Part shown: one piece after another, positions 1-8,434 of the stretch
Numbering within the stretch: the stretch's first letter is position 1
How the letters are laid out: each line of letters starts with the position of its first letter
Source: Streptomyces sp. BHT-5-2
Lineage (GTDB): Bacteria > Actinomycetota > Actinomycetes > Streptomycetales > Streptomycetaceae
DNA length: 64,000 bases
Direction of reading: 5' to 3'
Assembly (NCBI RefSeq): GCF_019774615.1
Contig: NZ_CP081497.1
Span: forward strand, 1,922,001-1,986,000
Notes under the pieces: generated by a model
What the model saw: only the letters and a program-made list of their open reading frames with translations
What the model was told of the DNA's origin: nothing
Database searches by the model: none
Made by a program: the position numbers and the translations under genes

Positions 1-255
1 AACATTTCAACGGAGCGGCCACAGGCTTTTTCCGCATTCCGTCGTAGGGATTTCTTTGTTTTTCTCTGCGGCCTGCTGCGGCTTTCCATGGATTTCGGCA
101 GCTTTCCGCGGCTGATGCGAAGGGGCCCGTTCTCCGCTCTCTCCCGGTGTTCTTCCGCAGTTTCCCCGGATTCCTTCGGGGGTTCCTCCCGGGCTCCGCC
201 GGCCTTCGGCGGCGGTCGGTTCCGGCTGCCCGCGTGCGCGTCAGGAGGTTTCGCC
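1..255 (+). promoter_or_regulatory. 5' leader region of the Mg2+ ATPase gene
   Basis: No gene is recognised here. The first 110 bases are T-rich for this chromosome. Two small hairpins follow: CCCCG/CGGGG arms around 165-182 and CCGCCG-GCCTT-CGGCGG at 196-212. Transporters of the MgtA family are often controlled through long leaders, so this may be a regulatory 5' UTR, but I see no M-box core. The reading frame of the ATPase stays open upstream to an ATG at 88. The strong GGAGG at 244-248 favours the ATG at 256. Confidence 0.35.
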
Positions 256-3057
256 ATGACCACGATGACCCCGACCACCCCGCCCACGAAGGGGACGCTC
301 GCTCCGCCGGGCCGCCGTCCCCGCCGGGAGCGCCGGGCCGCCGAGCTGGAGGCCCGCACCCGGCGCGTCGCCGGCCGGCTCGCCGAGTACAGCGCCCGCC
401 CCGCCGAGCAGGTCCTGTGCGACCTCGCCGCCACTCCGGCCGGCCTCTCCCACCGCGAGGCGGCGCTGCGCCGGGAGCGGGACGGTGCCAACACCATCGC
501 CCAGGAGCGCCCGGCCCGTTGGTACGTGCAGCTCGCCAAGGCGTTCTGGAACCCGTTCATCCTGGTGCTCGCGGTGCTGGTCGTCGTGATGTACGGGCAG
601 TGGCTACAGGTCGCCGACACCGAGCCGTTCGACCCGAAGATCGCCATCCTCGGCGCGATGGTGCTGATCAGCGCCGGGCTGCGGTTCTGGCAGGAGTACC
701 GTTCCGGGGCCGCGGCCACCGCGTTGCGCGCCCTGGTCACCACGACCACCGCGGTGCAGCGCCGGGCGGGCCGCGGCCGGGCGCCGGCCACCGTGGAGGT
801 CCCCATGGCCGACGTGGTCACCGGCGATGTCGTCAGGCTGGCCGCCGGCGACCTCGTCCCGGCCGATCTGCGGCTGTTGGCCGCCAAGGATCTGATGGTC
901 AGTCAGGCCGCGCTGTCCGGCGAGTCGCTGCCGGTCGCCAAGGACGACACCAAGCTGGCCACCGACCGCGGCCAGGACACCACCGCCGACCCGGTCGAGG
1001 CCGGCAACCTCGTGCTGACCGGCACCTCCGTCACCTCCGGCAGCGCCGCCGGCGTGGTCGTCGCCACCGGCTCGGACACCTACCTCGGCTCGATGGCCGG
1101 CGCGCTGGTCGGCGAGCGCCCGGAGACCGGCTTCGACATCGGCGTCAGGAAGGTCAGCTTCCTGCTGATCCGCTTCATGATGGTGATGGTCCCGGTGGTC
1201 TTCCTCATCAACGGCCTCACCAAGGGCGACTGGGCCGAGGCGTTCACCTTCGCGGTGGCCGTCGCCGTCGGCCTCACCCCCGAGATGCTGCCGATGGTCG
1301 TCACCACCAACCTGGCGCGCGGCGCGGTCGCCCTCTCCCGCCGCAAGGTCGTCGTCAAGCAGCTCAACGCCATCCAGAACCTCGGCGCCATGGACGTGCT
1401 GTGCACCGACAAGACCGGCACCCTCACCGAGGACCGGATCGTCCTGGACCGCTACCTCGACGTGCACGGCCGGCCCGACACCGAGGTCCTCGAACTCGCC
1501 TACCTCAACAGCCACTTCCAGACCGGGCTGCGCAACCTGATGGACCAGGCCGTCATCGACCGGATGCACGAGGCCGAGGAGGTTGTCGTCGACGCCCGCT
1601 TCACGCTGGTCGACGAGATCCCCTTCGACTTCGCGCGCCGGCGGATGTCGGTGGTGCTGCGCCGCAACGACCTCGACGGCCCCGCCGCCGAGCACCTGCT
1701 GATCACCAAGGGCGCGGTGGAGGAGGTCCTCGACCGCTGCGACCGGGCCGTGCACGCCGGCGACACCGTCGAACTCACCGACGCGCTGCGGGACACCGTG
1801 CTGCGCACCGCCGAGGACCACGCCCGGCAGGGCCTGCGGGTACTGGCGGTGGCGACCCGCACCCTGCCCGCCACCGCCCCGGACGGCCCCACCGCTCCGG
1901 ACGGTCCTGGCGGCCCGGAAGGCACCCCCGCCTGCTACACCGTCGCGGACGAGGCCGGGCTGACCCTCATCGGCTTCCTCGCCTTCCTCGACCCGCCGAA
2001 GCGGGACGCCGCCGAGGCGCTGCGGGCGCTCGCCGACAACGGCGTCGCCGTCAAGGTCGTCACCGGCGACGGCGAACTGGTCGCCGCCCGGGTCTGCGAG
2101 CAGGTCGGCATCGCCCCCGGCACCCCCGTCACCGGCGCCGGGATCGACGCCCTCGACGACCTGGAGCTGCTGGAGCGGGCGCGCACCGCGACCCTGTTCG
2201 CCAAGGTCAACCCCGTCCAGAAGGCCCGGATCGTGCGTGCCCTCCAGGCCGACGGGCACACCGTCGGGTTCCTCGGCGACGGCATCAACGACGCCGCCGC
2301 GCTGCGCGACGCCGATGTCGGCATCTCCGTCGACACCGCCGTCGACATCGCCAAGGAGTCCGCCGACATCATCCTGCTGGAGAAGGACCTCACCGTCCTC
2401 GGCCAGGGCGTGCTGCGCGGCCGGCTGACCTTCGGCAACACCATCAAGTACCTGAAGCTGACCGCCTCGTCGAACTTCGGGAACGTCTTCTCGGTGCTCG
2501 CCGCGTCCGCGTTCATCCCGTTCCAGCCGATGCTGGCGCTCCAGCTGCTGGTGCAGAACCTCCTGTACGACATCTCCCAACTGGCCACGCCCTGGGACCG
2601 GATGGACGCCGACTACCTGCGCACCCCGCGCAGGTGGGACGCCCGGGGCATCCGCCGCTTCATGCTCGTCCTCGGCCCGACCAGCTCCGTCTTCGACATC
2701 ACCACCTTCGCGCTGATGTGGTACGTCTTCGGCGCGAACAGCGAGGTGCACCAGGCGCTGTTCCAGTCGGGCTGGTTCGTGGAGGGCCTGCTCACCCAGA
2801 CCCTGGTCGTCCACATGCTGCGGACCCGCCGGATCCCGTTCGTCCGGTCCCGGGCGGCCTGGCCGGTGCTGGTGATGACCGCGCTGGTCATGGCCGTCGG
2901 CCTGTGGCTGCCGTTCTCGCCGGTGGCCGGGGCACTGGGCATGCAGGCGCTGCCGGCGGCCTACTTCCCGTGGCTGGCCGCGACCCTGGCGGCGTACTGC
3001 CTGCTCACCCAGGGCGTCAAGGGCTGGTACATCCGCCGCTTCGGCGAGTGGCTGTGA
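256..3057 (+). CDS. mgtA: Magnesium-translocating P-type ATPase (MgtA/MgtB type)
   Basis: A P3B-type ATPase of the inner membrane that imports Mg2+ using ATP. The 933-residue product has the full family layout. A cytosolic N-terminus is followed by the first membrane pair, an actuator domain with SGES at about 221-224, and LTPEM (340-344) in the membrane. The phosphorylation site is D385KTGT, the hinge is TGD (603-605), and GDGINDA (674-680) precedes the C-terminal helices. The ATG at 256 is chosen because an AGGAGG sits 8 bases upstream; an in-frame ATG at 88 would add 56 low-complexity residues. The gene stands alone, ending before convergent hairpins. It looks intact. Assignment to Mg2+ rather than another divalent ion rests on overall family resemblance. 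Confidence 0.93.
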   Translation: MTTMTPTTPPTKGTLAPPGRRPRRERRAAELEARTRRVAGRLAEYSARPAEQVLCDLAATPAGLSHREAALRRERDGANTIAQERPARWYVQLAKAFWNPFILVLAVLVVVMYGQWLQVADTEPFDPKIAILGAMVLISAGLRFWQEYRSGAAATALRALVTTTTAVQRRAGRGRAPATVEVPMADVVTGDVVRLAAGDLVPADLRLLAAKDLMVSQAALSGESLPVAKDDTKLATDRGQDTTADPVEAGNLVLTGTSVTSGSAAGVVVATGSDTYLGSMAGALVGERPETGFDIGVRKVSFLLIRFMMVMVPVVFLINGLTKGDWAEAFTFAVAVAVGLTPEMLPMVVTTNLARGAVALSRRKVVVKQLNAIQNLGAMDVLCTDKTGTLTEDRIVLDRYLDVHGRPDTEVLELAYLNSHFQTGLRNLMDQAVIDRMHEAEEVVVDARFTLVDEIPFDFARRRMSVVLRRNDLDGPAAEHLLITKGAVEEVLDRCDRAVHAGDTVELTDALRDTVLRTAEDHARQGLRVLAVATRTLPATAPDGPTAPDGPGGPEGTPACYTVADEAGLTLIGFLAFLDPPKRDAAEALRALADNGVAVKVVTGDGELVAARVCEQVGIAPGTPVTGAGIDALDDLELLERARTATLFAKVNPVQKARIVRALQADGHTVGFLGDGINDAAALRDADVGISVDTAVDIAKESADIILLEKDLTVLGQGVLRGRLTFGNTIKYLKLTASSNFGNVFSVLAASAFIPFQPMLALQLLVQNLLYDISQLATPWDRMDADYLRTPRRWDARGIRRFMLVLGPTSSVFDITTFALMWYVFGANSEVHQALFQSGWFVEGLLTQTLVVHMLRTRRIPFVRSRAAWPVLVMTALVMAVGLWLPFSPVAGALGMQALPAAYFPWLAATLAAYCLLTQGVKGWYIRRFGEWL

Positions 3058-3087
3058 GGGGTGGGTGGCTGTGAGGTGATCGGTGCC

Positions 3088-3139
3088 GGGGCGCCACGGT
3101 TGTGGCGCCCCAGTGGCGGTGCCCGGTGGTGGCACCGGG
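3088..3139. terminator. Two hairpins between convergent genes
   Basis: GGGGCGCCAC (3088-3097) pairs with GTGGCGCCCC (3102-3111) around a GGTT loop. CCCGGTG (3122-3128) pairs with CACCGGG (3133-3139). They lie between the stop of the ATPase gene and the stop of the convergent acetyltransferase gene, so they probably terminate both. No U-tract follows, which is common in high-GC actinobacteria. Confidence 0.65.
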
Positions 3140-3142
3140 TGG

Positions 3143-3709
3143 CTACTGCGCGGTGCGGGCCGGGTCCGACGGCCGCAGCGCCGCCATCAGCAGCACGTCG
3201 TGCCAGGCACCGTCCCAGTACAGCGCCTCGCGCATCCGGCCCTCCAGGGCGAAGCCGCACGCCTCGTAGGCGCGCCGGGCCCGCTCGTTGTAGGAGTAGA
3301 CCTCCAACTGGACGCGGTGCAGGCCCACCCGGTCGAAGGCGTGGCCGAGCAGCAGCCGGATCGCCTCCGGGCCCAGGCCGCGTCCGGTGGCGGCGGGGAC
3401 CAGCGCGATCCGGAACGCGCCATGGGCGTTGTCCCGGTCGATGCCGCTCAGCGCCAGCTCGCCGAGGAAGGCGCCGGTCTCCCGGTCCTCGATGGCCAGA
3501 TCCAGCCGGTCGGTGCGCTGTGCGCACTGGGCGACCCAGGCCCCGATCCCGGCCCGCGTCCAGTCCTGGTGGGTGCCGGTCAGGCGCCTGGTCTCGGGGT
3601 CCTGGAAGTTGTCGTGGAAGGCGTCGGCGTGCCGCTCGGACAGCGGCACCAGTCGGATCCGGTCGCCTTCGAGAACCGGCTTCTCGGCGAGCGCGGTGGC
3701 ATCGATCAT
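3143..3709 (-). CDS. GNAT family N-acetyltransferase (RimJ/RimL-like)
   Basis: A 188-residue acetyltransferase using acetyl-CoA; the acceptor (an amine or a protein N-terminus) is unknown. The acetyl-CoA loop reads TGRGLG at 108-113. It is followed by the helix and the C-terminal 'YNERARRAYEACGF' segment typical of RimJ/RimL-like GNATs. The ATG at 3709 is where family similarity begins. Upstream in-frame sequence is low-complexity and probably non-coding. No good Shine-Dalgarno is visible. The gene is convergent with the Mg2+ ATPase gene. Confidence 0.85.
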   Translation of the reverse strand: MIDATALAEKPVLEGDRIRLVPLSERHADAFHDNFQDPETRRLTGTHQDWTRAGIGAWVAQCAQRTDRLDLAIEDRETGAFLGELALSGIDRDNAHGAFRIALVPAATGRGLGPEAIRLLLGHAFDRVGLHRVQLEVYSYNERARRAYEACGFALEGRMREALYWDGAWHDVLLMAALRPSDPARTAQ

Positions 3710-3787
3710 GGAGAGATGATGTCCGCGCCGTCGCCCGCGCGGCAAGGGAATTGACCAGGGGGCGGCCGTTGTTGGGGCACCGGCCCG

Positions 3788-4066
3788 GGCCTGACCGCCC
3801 TCGCCGCGATCGGCGCCTGCGCCGCCCCCGAGGCCATGTGGACCGCCGTCCACGCGGCCCATGCCCGCCGACTGCCCGTGCCCGGCGTGGCGTATCTGCC
3901 GTTCCGCAGCCCGGGCATGGAGCTGACCACCTCCCTCGCGGTCCGCCGCACCGACCCGCCCGACGGCGTCGACCTCCTGCTGCGCGCCTGCGCCACGGCG
4001 GCCGACCGCAACGCACCGGCCGCCCCCGTGCTCCCGCCAGGCCCCGCGAGGACCGCCCCGCGGTGA
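3788..4066 (+). pseudogene. C-terminal remnant of a LysR-type regulator
   Basis: The + strand frame encodes about 90 residues resembling the end of a LysR effector-binding domain: a Gly/Ala-rich helix, then 'PGVAYLPFRSPGMELTTSLA', then a closing helix. No helix-turn-helix N-terminus is present; upstream lies the unrelated minus-strand acetyltransferase. It therefore looks like the tail of a regulator lost by deletion. A small free-standing ORF from the ATG at 3836 cannot be excluded. Confidence 0.4.
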
Positions 4067-4262
4067 GACCGCCCGAGCCGTCCCTCCCGGGGCGCCCCTC
4101 GGTCCCGTTCTTCCCCCAATCACGGCCGACCGCATGACGATTGCGTCCACAGGAGCTGCCGTCGGCCGTGCCAGCTGCCACACTCACTTCCACCTGCACA
4201 CATGACGCGCATCGACGTGCACACGCGAATGCCCCGGGCACGACCAGCACAGGAGAGAACGC

Positions 4263-5804
4263 ATGCGGACACCGATGACGATCGCCGACTTCCTCGACCG
4301 GGCCGAGTGGGGTTTCCGGCACAGCCCCGGCGTCGTCGACGAGCCGCGGCAACCCGCCCCGCCGGTGCCCGAGGCGACCTATGGACGGTTCGCCGAACGC
4401 GTCCGCGCCTGGCAGGCGGGCCTGGACGCCCTCGGAGTCGGCGAGGGCGAACGGGTGGCAGTGGCCGCCCACAACTCCGCACGCCTCCTGGAACTCCTCT
4501 TCGCGGTCCCGATGAGCGGCCGCATCTGCGTCCCGATCAACTTCCGCCTCAAGCCCGAAGAGGTCGCCTACCTGGTGGAGCAGAGCGGCGCCTCCGTCCT
4601 CCTCGTCGACCCCGAGCTGGACGACGCCCTCTCGCACATCAAGGTGCGCCACCGCTTCGTCCTCGGCGAGCAGACCGAAACCGAGCTGATGCGGTTCGGC
4701 ATCGACCCCCGCCCGTGGTCCCACCCCGACGAGGACGCCACCGCCACGATCAACTACACCTCCGGCACCACCGCCCGCCCTAAGGGCGTCCAGCTCACCC
4801 ACCGGAACATCTGGGTCAACGGCATGACCTTCGGCCTGCACACCCGCGTCTGGGAACGCGACGTCTACCTCCACACCCTCCCGATGTTCCACTGCAACGG
4901 CTGGGGCATGCCGTATGTGATGGCGGGGCTCGGCGTGAAGCAGGTGGTCCTGCGCAAGGTCGACGGCGCCGAGATCCTCCGGCGCGTCGACGAACACGGC
5001 GTCACCCTCATGTGCGGCGCGCCCGCCGTCTGGAACATGGTCCTCGACGCCGCGACGACCTGGCAGGGCGAGATCCCGGGCCGCGACCGGGTCCGGGTCG
5101 TCTGCGCCGGCGCCCCGCCCCCCACCAGGACCATCCAGCGCGTCGAGGAGGAACTGGGCTGGGAGTTCACCCAGATCTACGGCCTGACCGAGACCTCCCC
5201 CCTCCTCACCTTCAACCGCACCCGCCCCGCGGACGTCGGCCTCCCCGCCGAGGAGCGGGCCCGCAGGCTCTCCCGCGCGGGCGTCCCCGCACTCGGCGTC
5301 GAACTGGGGATCTCGGCGGACGGCGAGGTCCTGGCCCGCTCGAACACGGTCCTCGACGGCTACTGGGAGAAGCCGGAGGAGACGGCACAGGCTCTGGAGG
5401 ACGGCTGGTTCCACACCGGCGACGGCGGCACCCTCGACGAGGAGGACGGCCACCTGACGATCTCCGACCGCAAGAAGGACGTCATCATCACCGGCGGCGA
5501 GAACGTCTCCTCCATCGAGGTCGAGGACACCATCTTCGGCCATCCGGCCGTCGCCGAGGTCGCCGTCATCGGCGTCCCCCACGAGAAGTGGGGCGAGACC
5601 ATCAAGGCCCTGGTCGTCCTCGCCGAGGGCGCAACGGCCCGGGAATCCGACATCATCGCCCACTGCAAGCAGCACCTGGCCGGCTACAAGGCCCCCACCT
5701 CCGTCGAGTTCCGCGACTCCATCCCGCGCACCGCCACCGGCAAGATCCAGAAGTTCAGACTCCGCCGGCCGTACTGGGCCGACCTCGACCGAGAGGTCAA
5801 CTGA
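4263..5804 (+). CDS. AMP-dependent fatty-acid/acyl-CoA ligase
   Basis: A 513-residue ANL-superfamily enzyme that adenylates a carboxylic acid and transfers it to CoA. The P-loop-like A3 motif YTSGTTARPKG is at 165-175. The A5 motif YGLTETS starts at 306, the ATP-binding TGD near 385, and the catalytic A10 lysine is K494 in RTATGKIQK. The length and the SDRKKDVIITGGENV hinge are typical of medium/long-chain acyl-CoA synthetases. The ATG at 4263 has GGAGAG 8-13 bases upstream. Chain-length specificity cannot be read from sequence. The gene is convergent with the HxlR regulator gene. Confidence 0.88.
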   Translation: MRTPMTIADFLDRAEWGFRHSPGVVDEPRQPAPPVPEATYGRFAERVRAWQAGLDALGVGEGERVAVAAHNSARLLELLFAVPMSGRICVPINFRLKPEEVAYLVEQSGASVLLVDPELDDALSHIKVRHRFVLGEQTETELMRFGIDPRPWSHPDEDATATINYTSGTTARPKGVQLTHRNIWVNGMTFGLHTRVWERDVYLHTLPMFHCNGWGMPYVMAGLGVKQVVLRKVDGAEILRRVDEHGVTLMCGAPAVWNMVLDAATTWQGEIPGRDRVRVVCAGAPPPTRTIQRVEEELGWEFTQIYGLTETSPLLTFNRTRPADVGLPAEERARRLSRAGVPALGVELGISADGEVLARSNTVLDGYWEKPEETAQALEDGWFHTGDGGTLDEEDGHLTISDRKKDVIITGGENVSSIEVEDTIFGHPAVAEVAVIGVPHEKWGETIKALVVLAEGATARESDIIAHCKQHLAGYKAPTSVEFRDSIPRTATGKIQKFRLRRPYWADLDREVN

Positions 5805-5830
5805 GACCGGACCCTCGACGGAGAGGAGCC

Positions 5831-5851
5831 GGCCGGCAGGCGCTGCCGGCC
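5831..5851. terminator. Hairpin between convergent genes
   Basis: GGCCGGCAG (5831-5839) and CTGCCGGCC (5843-5851) form a 9 bp stem with a 3-base loop. It lies between the stops of the acyl-CoA ligase and HxlR genes. Confidence 0.6.
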
Positions 5852-5891
5852 CACCGCGAGGTGACAGCCGCCCGAAGTCTCCTGCCTCGGG

Positions 5892-6344
5892 TCAGGGGGC
5901 GGCGACCTTGTGGACGGTGGTGTCGTCGGGGTCCAGCCGTTGCCCGTCCGCGGACAGCACTTCCAGGGCACGGAGCGGCTGTCCCCGGCGGCGGTCGAGC
6001 AACTCGGAGTGCGGTTCGCCAGGGGCGAAGAAGTGCGCTTCGCCCCACTGCCGCAGCGCCACGATGACGGGGAAGAGCGCCTTGCCCTTCGGAGTCAGTG
6101 CGTACTCGCGGTAGGCGCTGCCGTCGGAGGCGGGGACGGATTCGAGGACGCCGCCGGCGACGAGGGTGCGCAGGCGCGCGGTGAGGATGTTCTTCGCCAC
6201 GCCCAGGCTGCGTTGGAACTCCCCGAAGCGCCGGCTGCCGTCGAAGGCGTCCCGCACGATCAGCAGGGACCACCAGTCGCCGATCGCGTCCACGGACCGG
6301 GCGACGGGACATTCGCTGTCGTCGAAGCGGGTTCTGGTCACCAT
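5892..6344 (-). CDS. HxlR-family winged-helix regulator
   Basis: A 150-residue MarR-like winged-helix DNA-binding protein of the HxlR family. The N-terminal CPVARSVDAIGDWWSLLIVRD signature is complete, including the single cysteine at residue 12 that serves as a redox or electrophile sensor in some HxlR proteins. The LTPKGKAL wing also fits. A C-terminal extension follows the wHTH. The ATG at 6344 is preferred to a GTG at 6362 because GAGGG lies about 7 bases upstream of it. The gene is divergent from an MFS transporter gene. The palindrome at 6404-6420 between them is the likely operator, so it probably represses the transporter and itself. Confidence 0.88.
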   Translation of the reverse strand: MVTRTRFDDSECPVARSVDAIGDWWSLLIVRDAFDGSRRFGEFQRSLGVAKNILTARLRTLVAGGVLESVPASDGSAYREYALTPKGKALFPVIVALRQWGEAHFFAPGEPHSELLDRRRGQPLRALEVLSADGQRLDPDDTTVHKVAAP

Positions 6345-6403
6345 GGCGTCCCTCACTCTCACGATGGTTGCAACATGCTACCAGGGGAGGTTACTGTCGC
6401 GCT

Positions 6404-6420
6404 GGTTTCAAGTTGAAACC
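6404..6420. promoter_or_regulatory. Putative HxlR operator
   Basis: GGTTTCAA-G-TTGAAACC is a perfect 8 bp inverted repeat with a one-base centre. It sits in the 125-base divergent region between the HxlR and MFS start codons. A second small palindrome, GTTGCAAC (6367-6374), lies closer to the regulator. Confidence 0.6.
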
Positions 6421-6469
6421 GAATGCCGAGACCTCCGACGAGCACGTCAGTGGGGAGTGGGGAGTGCCG

Positions 6470-7750
6470 ATGCCTGGCAACCGTGGGGCCGTGACACGAC
6501 GGACCGAGGCCCGAGGCGGGGCGGGGCCCGCGTTCGTACTGTCCCGTGGCGTCGTCATACTCTTCGCCGTCGCCTGCGGGGCGGCGGTGGCCAACGTCTA
6601 CTTCTCCCAGCCGCTCCTGGTGACCATGGGCCACGACCTGGCCATGAGCCCGGCACTTGTCGGCAGCGTGGTCACCCTGACGCATGTCGGATACGGGCTG
6701 GGGCTGTTCTTCCTGGTGCCGCTGGGCGACGTGGCCGACCGCAGACGGCTCGTCGTGGCCCAACTGCTGCTGCTGGTCGTGGCATTGGTAGTGGTGGCCG
6801 TCGCCCGTACGGCGGCGGTGCTGCTCGCCGGCATGGCCGCGACGGGGCTTCTCGCGGTCGTCACGCAGACGTTGGTGGCCTTCGCGGCGTCCCTGGCCCC
6901 GCCCGCCGGGCGGGGACGGATCGTCGGCCTGGTCACCAGCGGCGTGGTGATCGGAATCCTGCTCGCCCGCACCGCGTCCGGCCTGATCGCCGATCTCGCG
7001 GGCTGGCGCTCCGTCTACCTCGCCTCGGCGTCGCTCACCGCCCTGCTCGCCCTGGTCCTGTACCGCGTGCTGCCGCGGCACGACGCGGCCCCGCGGACGA
7101 CCCTGCGCTACGGACAGCTCCTGCGCTCCACACTCACCCTGTTCGCGCGGGAACGGCTGCTGCGGATCCGGGCCCTGTTCTGTCTGCTGGTCTTCGCCGC
7201 CTTCAGCACCCTGTGGAGCAGCATCGCGCTGCCGCTCAGCGAGGCCCCGTACTTCCTGTCCCACAGCGCGATCGGTGCGCTGGGGCTGATCGGTGTCGCG
7301 GGCGCCCTGGCCGCGACCGTGGCGGGCCGACTCAACGACCGCGGCCTCTCCCGGCGGACCACCGGGATCGCCCTGGCGCTGCTCGCCGTCTCATGGGTGC
7401 CGCTGGCCTACACCCGCAGCTCGCTGTGGGCCCTCTTCGCCGGGGTGATCCTGCTCGACCTCGCCGTGCAGGCGGTGCACGTCACCAACCAGACCCTGAT
7501 CTACGCGCTGCACCCGGACGCGGGCAGCCGGCTGATCGGCGGCTACATGGTCTTCTACTCGATCGGCAGCGCCACCGGCGCCATCGCCGCGACCTCCCTC
7601 TACACGGCGGCCGGCTGGGGCGCCGTATGCGCCCTGGGCGCCACGTTCAGCTGCCTCGGGCTCGTGCTGTGGGCGTTCACCCGGCACAGCATGCCGGGCC
7701 CTGCCGCCGCCGGGGCGACCCCCGGCGACGAGGACGTAGTACGGGGCTGA
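6470..7750 (+). CDS. MFS transporter (drug/efflux-like)
   Basis: A 426-residue major facilitator with about 12 predicted membrane segments. The 'VPLGDVADRRR' loop between helices 2 and 3 matches motif A. It resembles the YnfM/Bcr-like efflux group more than sugar porters. The ATG at 6470 follows GGGGAGT. An upstream in-frame ATG at 6368 would place the operator inside the gene and is rejected. The divergent HxlR gene suggests induction by an electrophile or aromatic compound. Substrate unknown. Confidence 0.85.
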   Translation: MPGNRGAVTRRTEARGGAGPAFVLSRGVVILFAVACGAAVANVYFSQPLLVTMGHDLAMSPALVGSVVTLTHVGYGLGLFFLVPLGDVADRRRLVVAQLLLLVVALVVVAVARTAAVLLAGMAATGLLAVVTQTLVAFAASLAPPAGRGRIVGLVTSGVVIGILLARTASGLIADLAGWRSVYLASASLTALLALVLYRVLPRHDAAPRTTLRYGQLLRSTLTLFARERLLRIRALFCLLVFAAFSTLWSSIALPLSEAPYFLSHSAIGALGLIGVAGALAATVAGRLNDRGLSRRTTGIALALLAVSWVPLAYTRSSLWALFAGVILLDLAVQAVHVTNQTLIYALHPDAGSRLIGGYMVFYSIGSATGAIAATSLYTAAGWGAVCALGATFSCLGLVLWAFTRHSMPGPAAAGATPGDEDVVRG

Positions 7751-8434
7751 GCGGGCAGGTCGGCGGCGGGCCGGGCCGCTGCCTCGCGAACGGCCGCGCG
7801 TCCCCGTACCGGAGTCTGGCCGGAGTGCGGAGGGAACACCGAGTCGGCGGTGTGGAGTTCGACGGTCCGGGCGGTGAGCGCGGTCAAGTCACGGAATTCC
7901 GCCACGGGTCCCCGGGGCCGCGCCCGGAGCGCATGATGTGGCCATGAAGATTCCCGACCGACGGATCGGACCGTTCGCCGGCACCGGCGGCGAGCACCGG
8001 TCCGGTGCCGGCGGCTGCACGGGCAACGGGCCGACACTGCAAGCCTGTTGGTGACCGGGGTCACCATTCCGGGTGAGACCCCGCGGGTGGTCCGGTGCGA
8101 CGCCGGCTTCGGTGCGTGGTTCCGCGCCGGCGGTCCTCGCTGCGACCGTCGCTCCGCCCGTCGCCTCGGCCGTCGGGCCGGTGGTGGGGCCGGCCGTCGC
8201 GGAGGCCGTCGTGTCCCGCAGCCGACCGGCTTCTGCTGAACGGATGACGCCCGGGCGAAGGTGGGACCCGTGGAGTGGCCGGGCATCGCGTCGGACCCCG
8301 GCGGACGCCATGCTGGGCAGGGCACGAACGGGATGTTCGTGGGAAGCCGTCTCCGGCGAGATCCGCCGCACCGCCTCGCGCGAGCGCACCGCGCGGGGGG
8401 CCGGCGGTGCCGAGTACTGGGAGGAGAACGACCG
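7751..8434. other. Intergenic region with one strong hairpin
   Basis: No convincing gene is seen in these 684 bases. Several GC-rich frames stay open, but they lack domains or a good start. A 12 bp inverted repeat has arms at 7976-7987 and 8002-8013, with core GCCGGCACCGG/CCGGTGCCGGC. It could terminate the MFS transcript. The promoter of the next acyl-CoA ligase gene must also lie here but was not identified. Confidence 0.5.

Noticed and set aside
1..255. M-box riboswitch
   Set aside because: The conserved M-box core is not visible; only generic hairpins are.
604..3135. Long minus-strand open frame opposite the Mg2+ ATPase gene
   Set aside because: Low-complexity Asp/Gly/Val-rich product with no domains; a typical antisense shadow of a high-GC gene.
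2961..5675. Minus-strand open frame of about 900 codons spanning several genes
   Set aside because: It crosses the acetyltransferase and acyl-CoA ligase genes in other frames and shows no family similarity.
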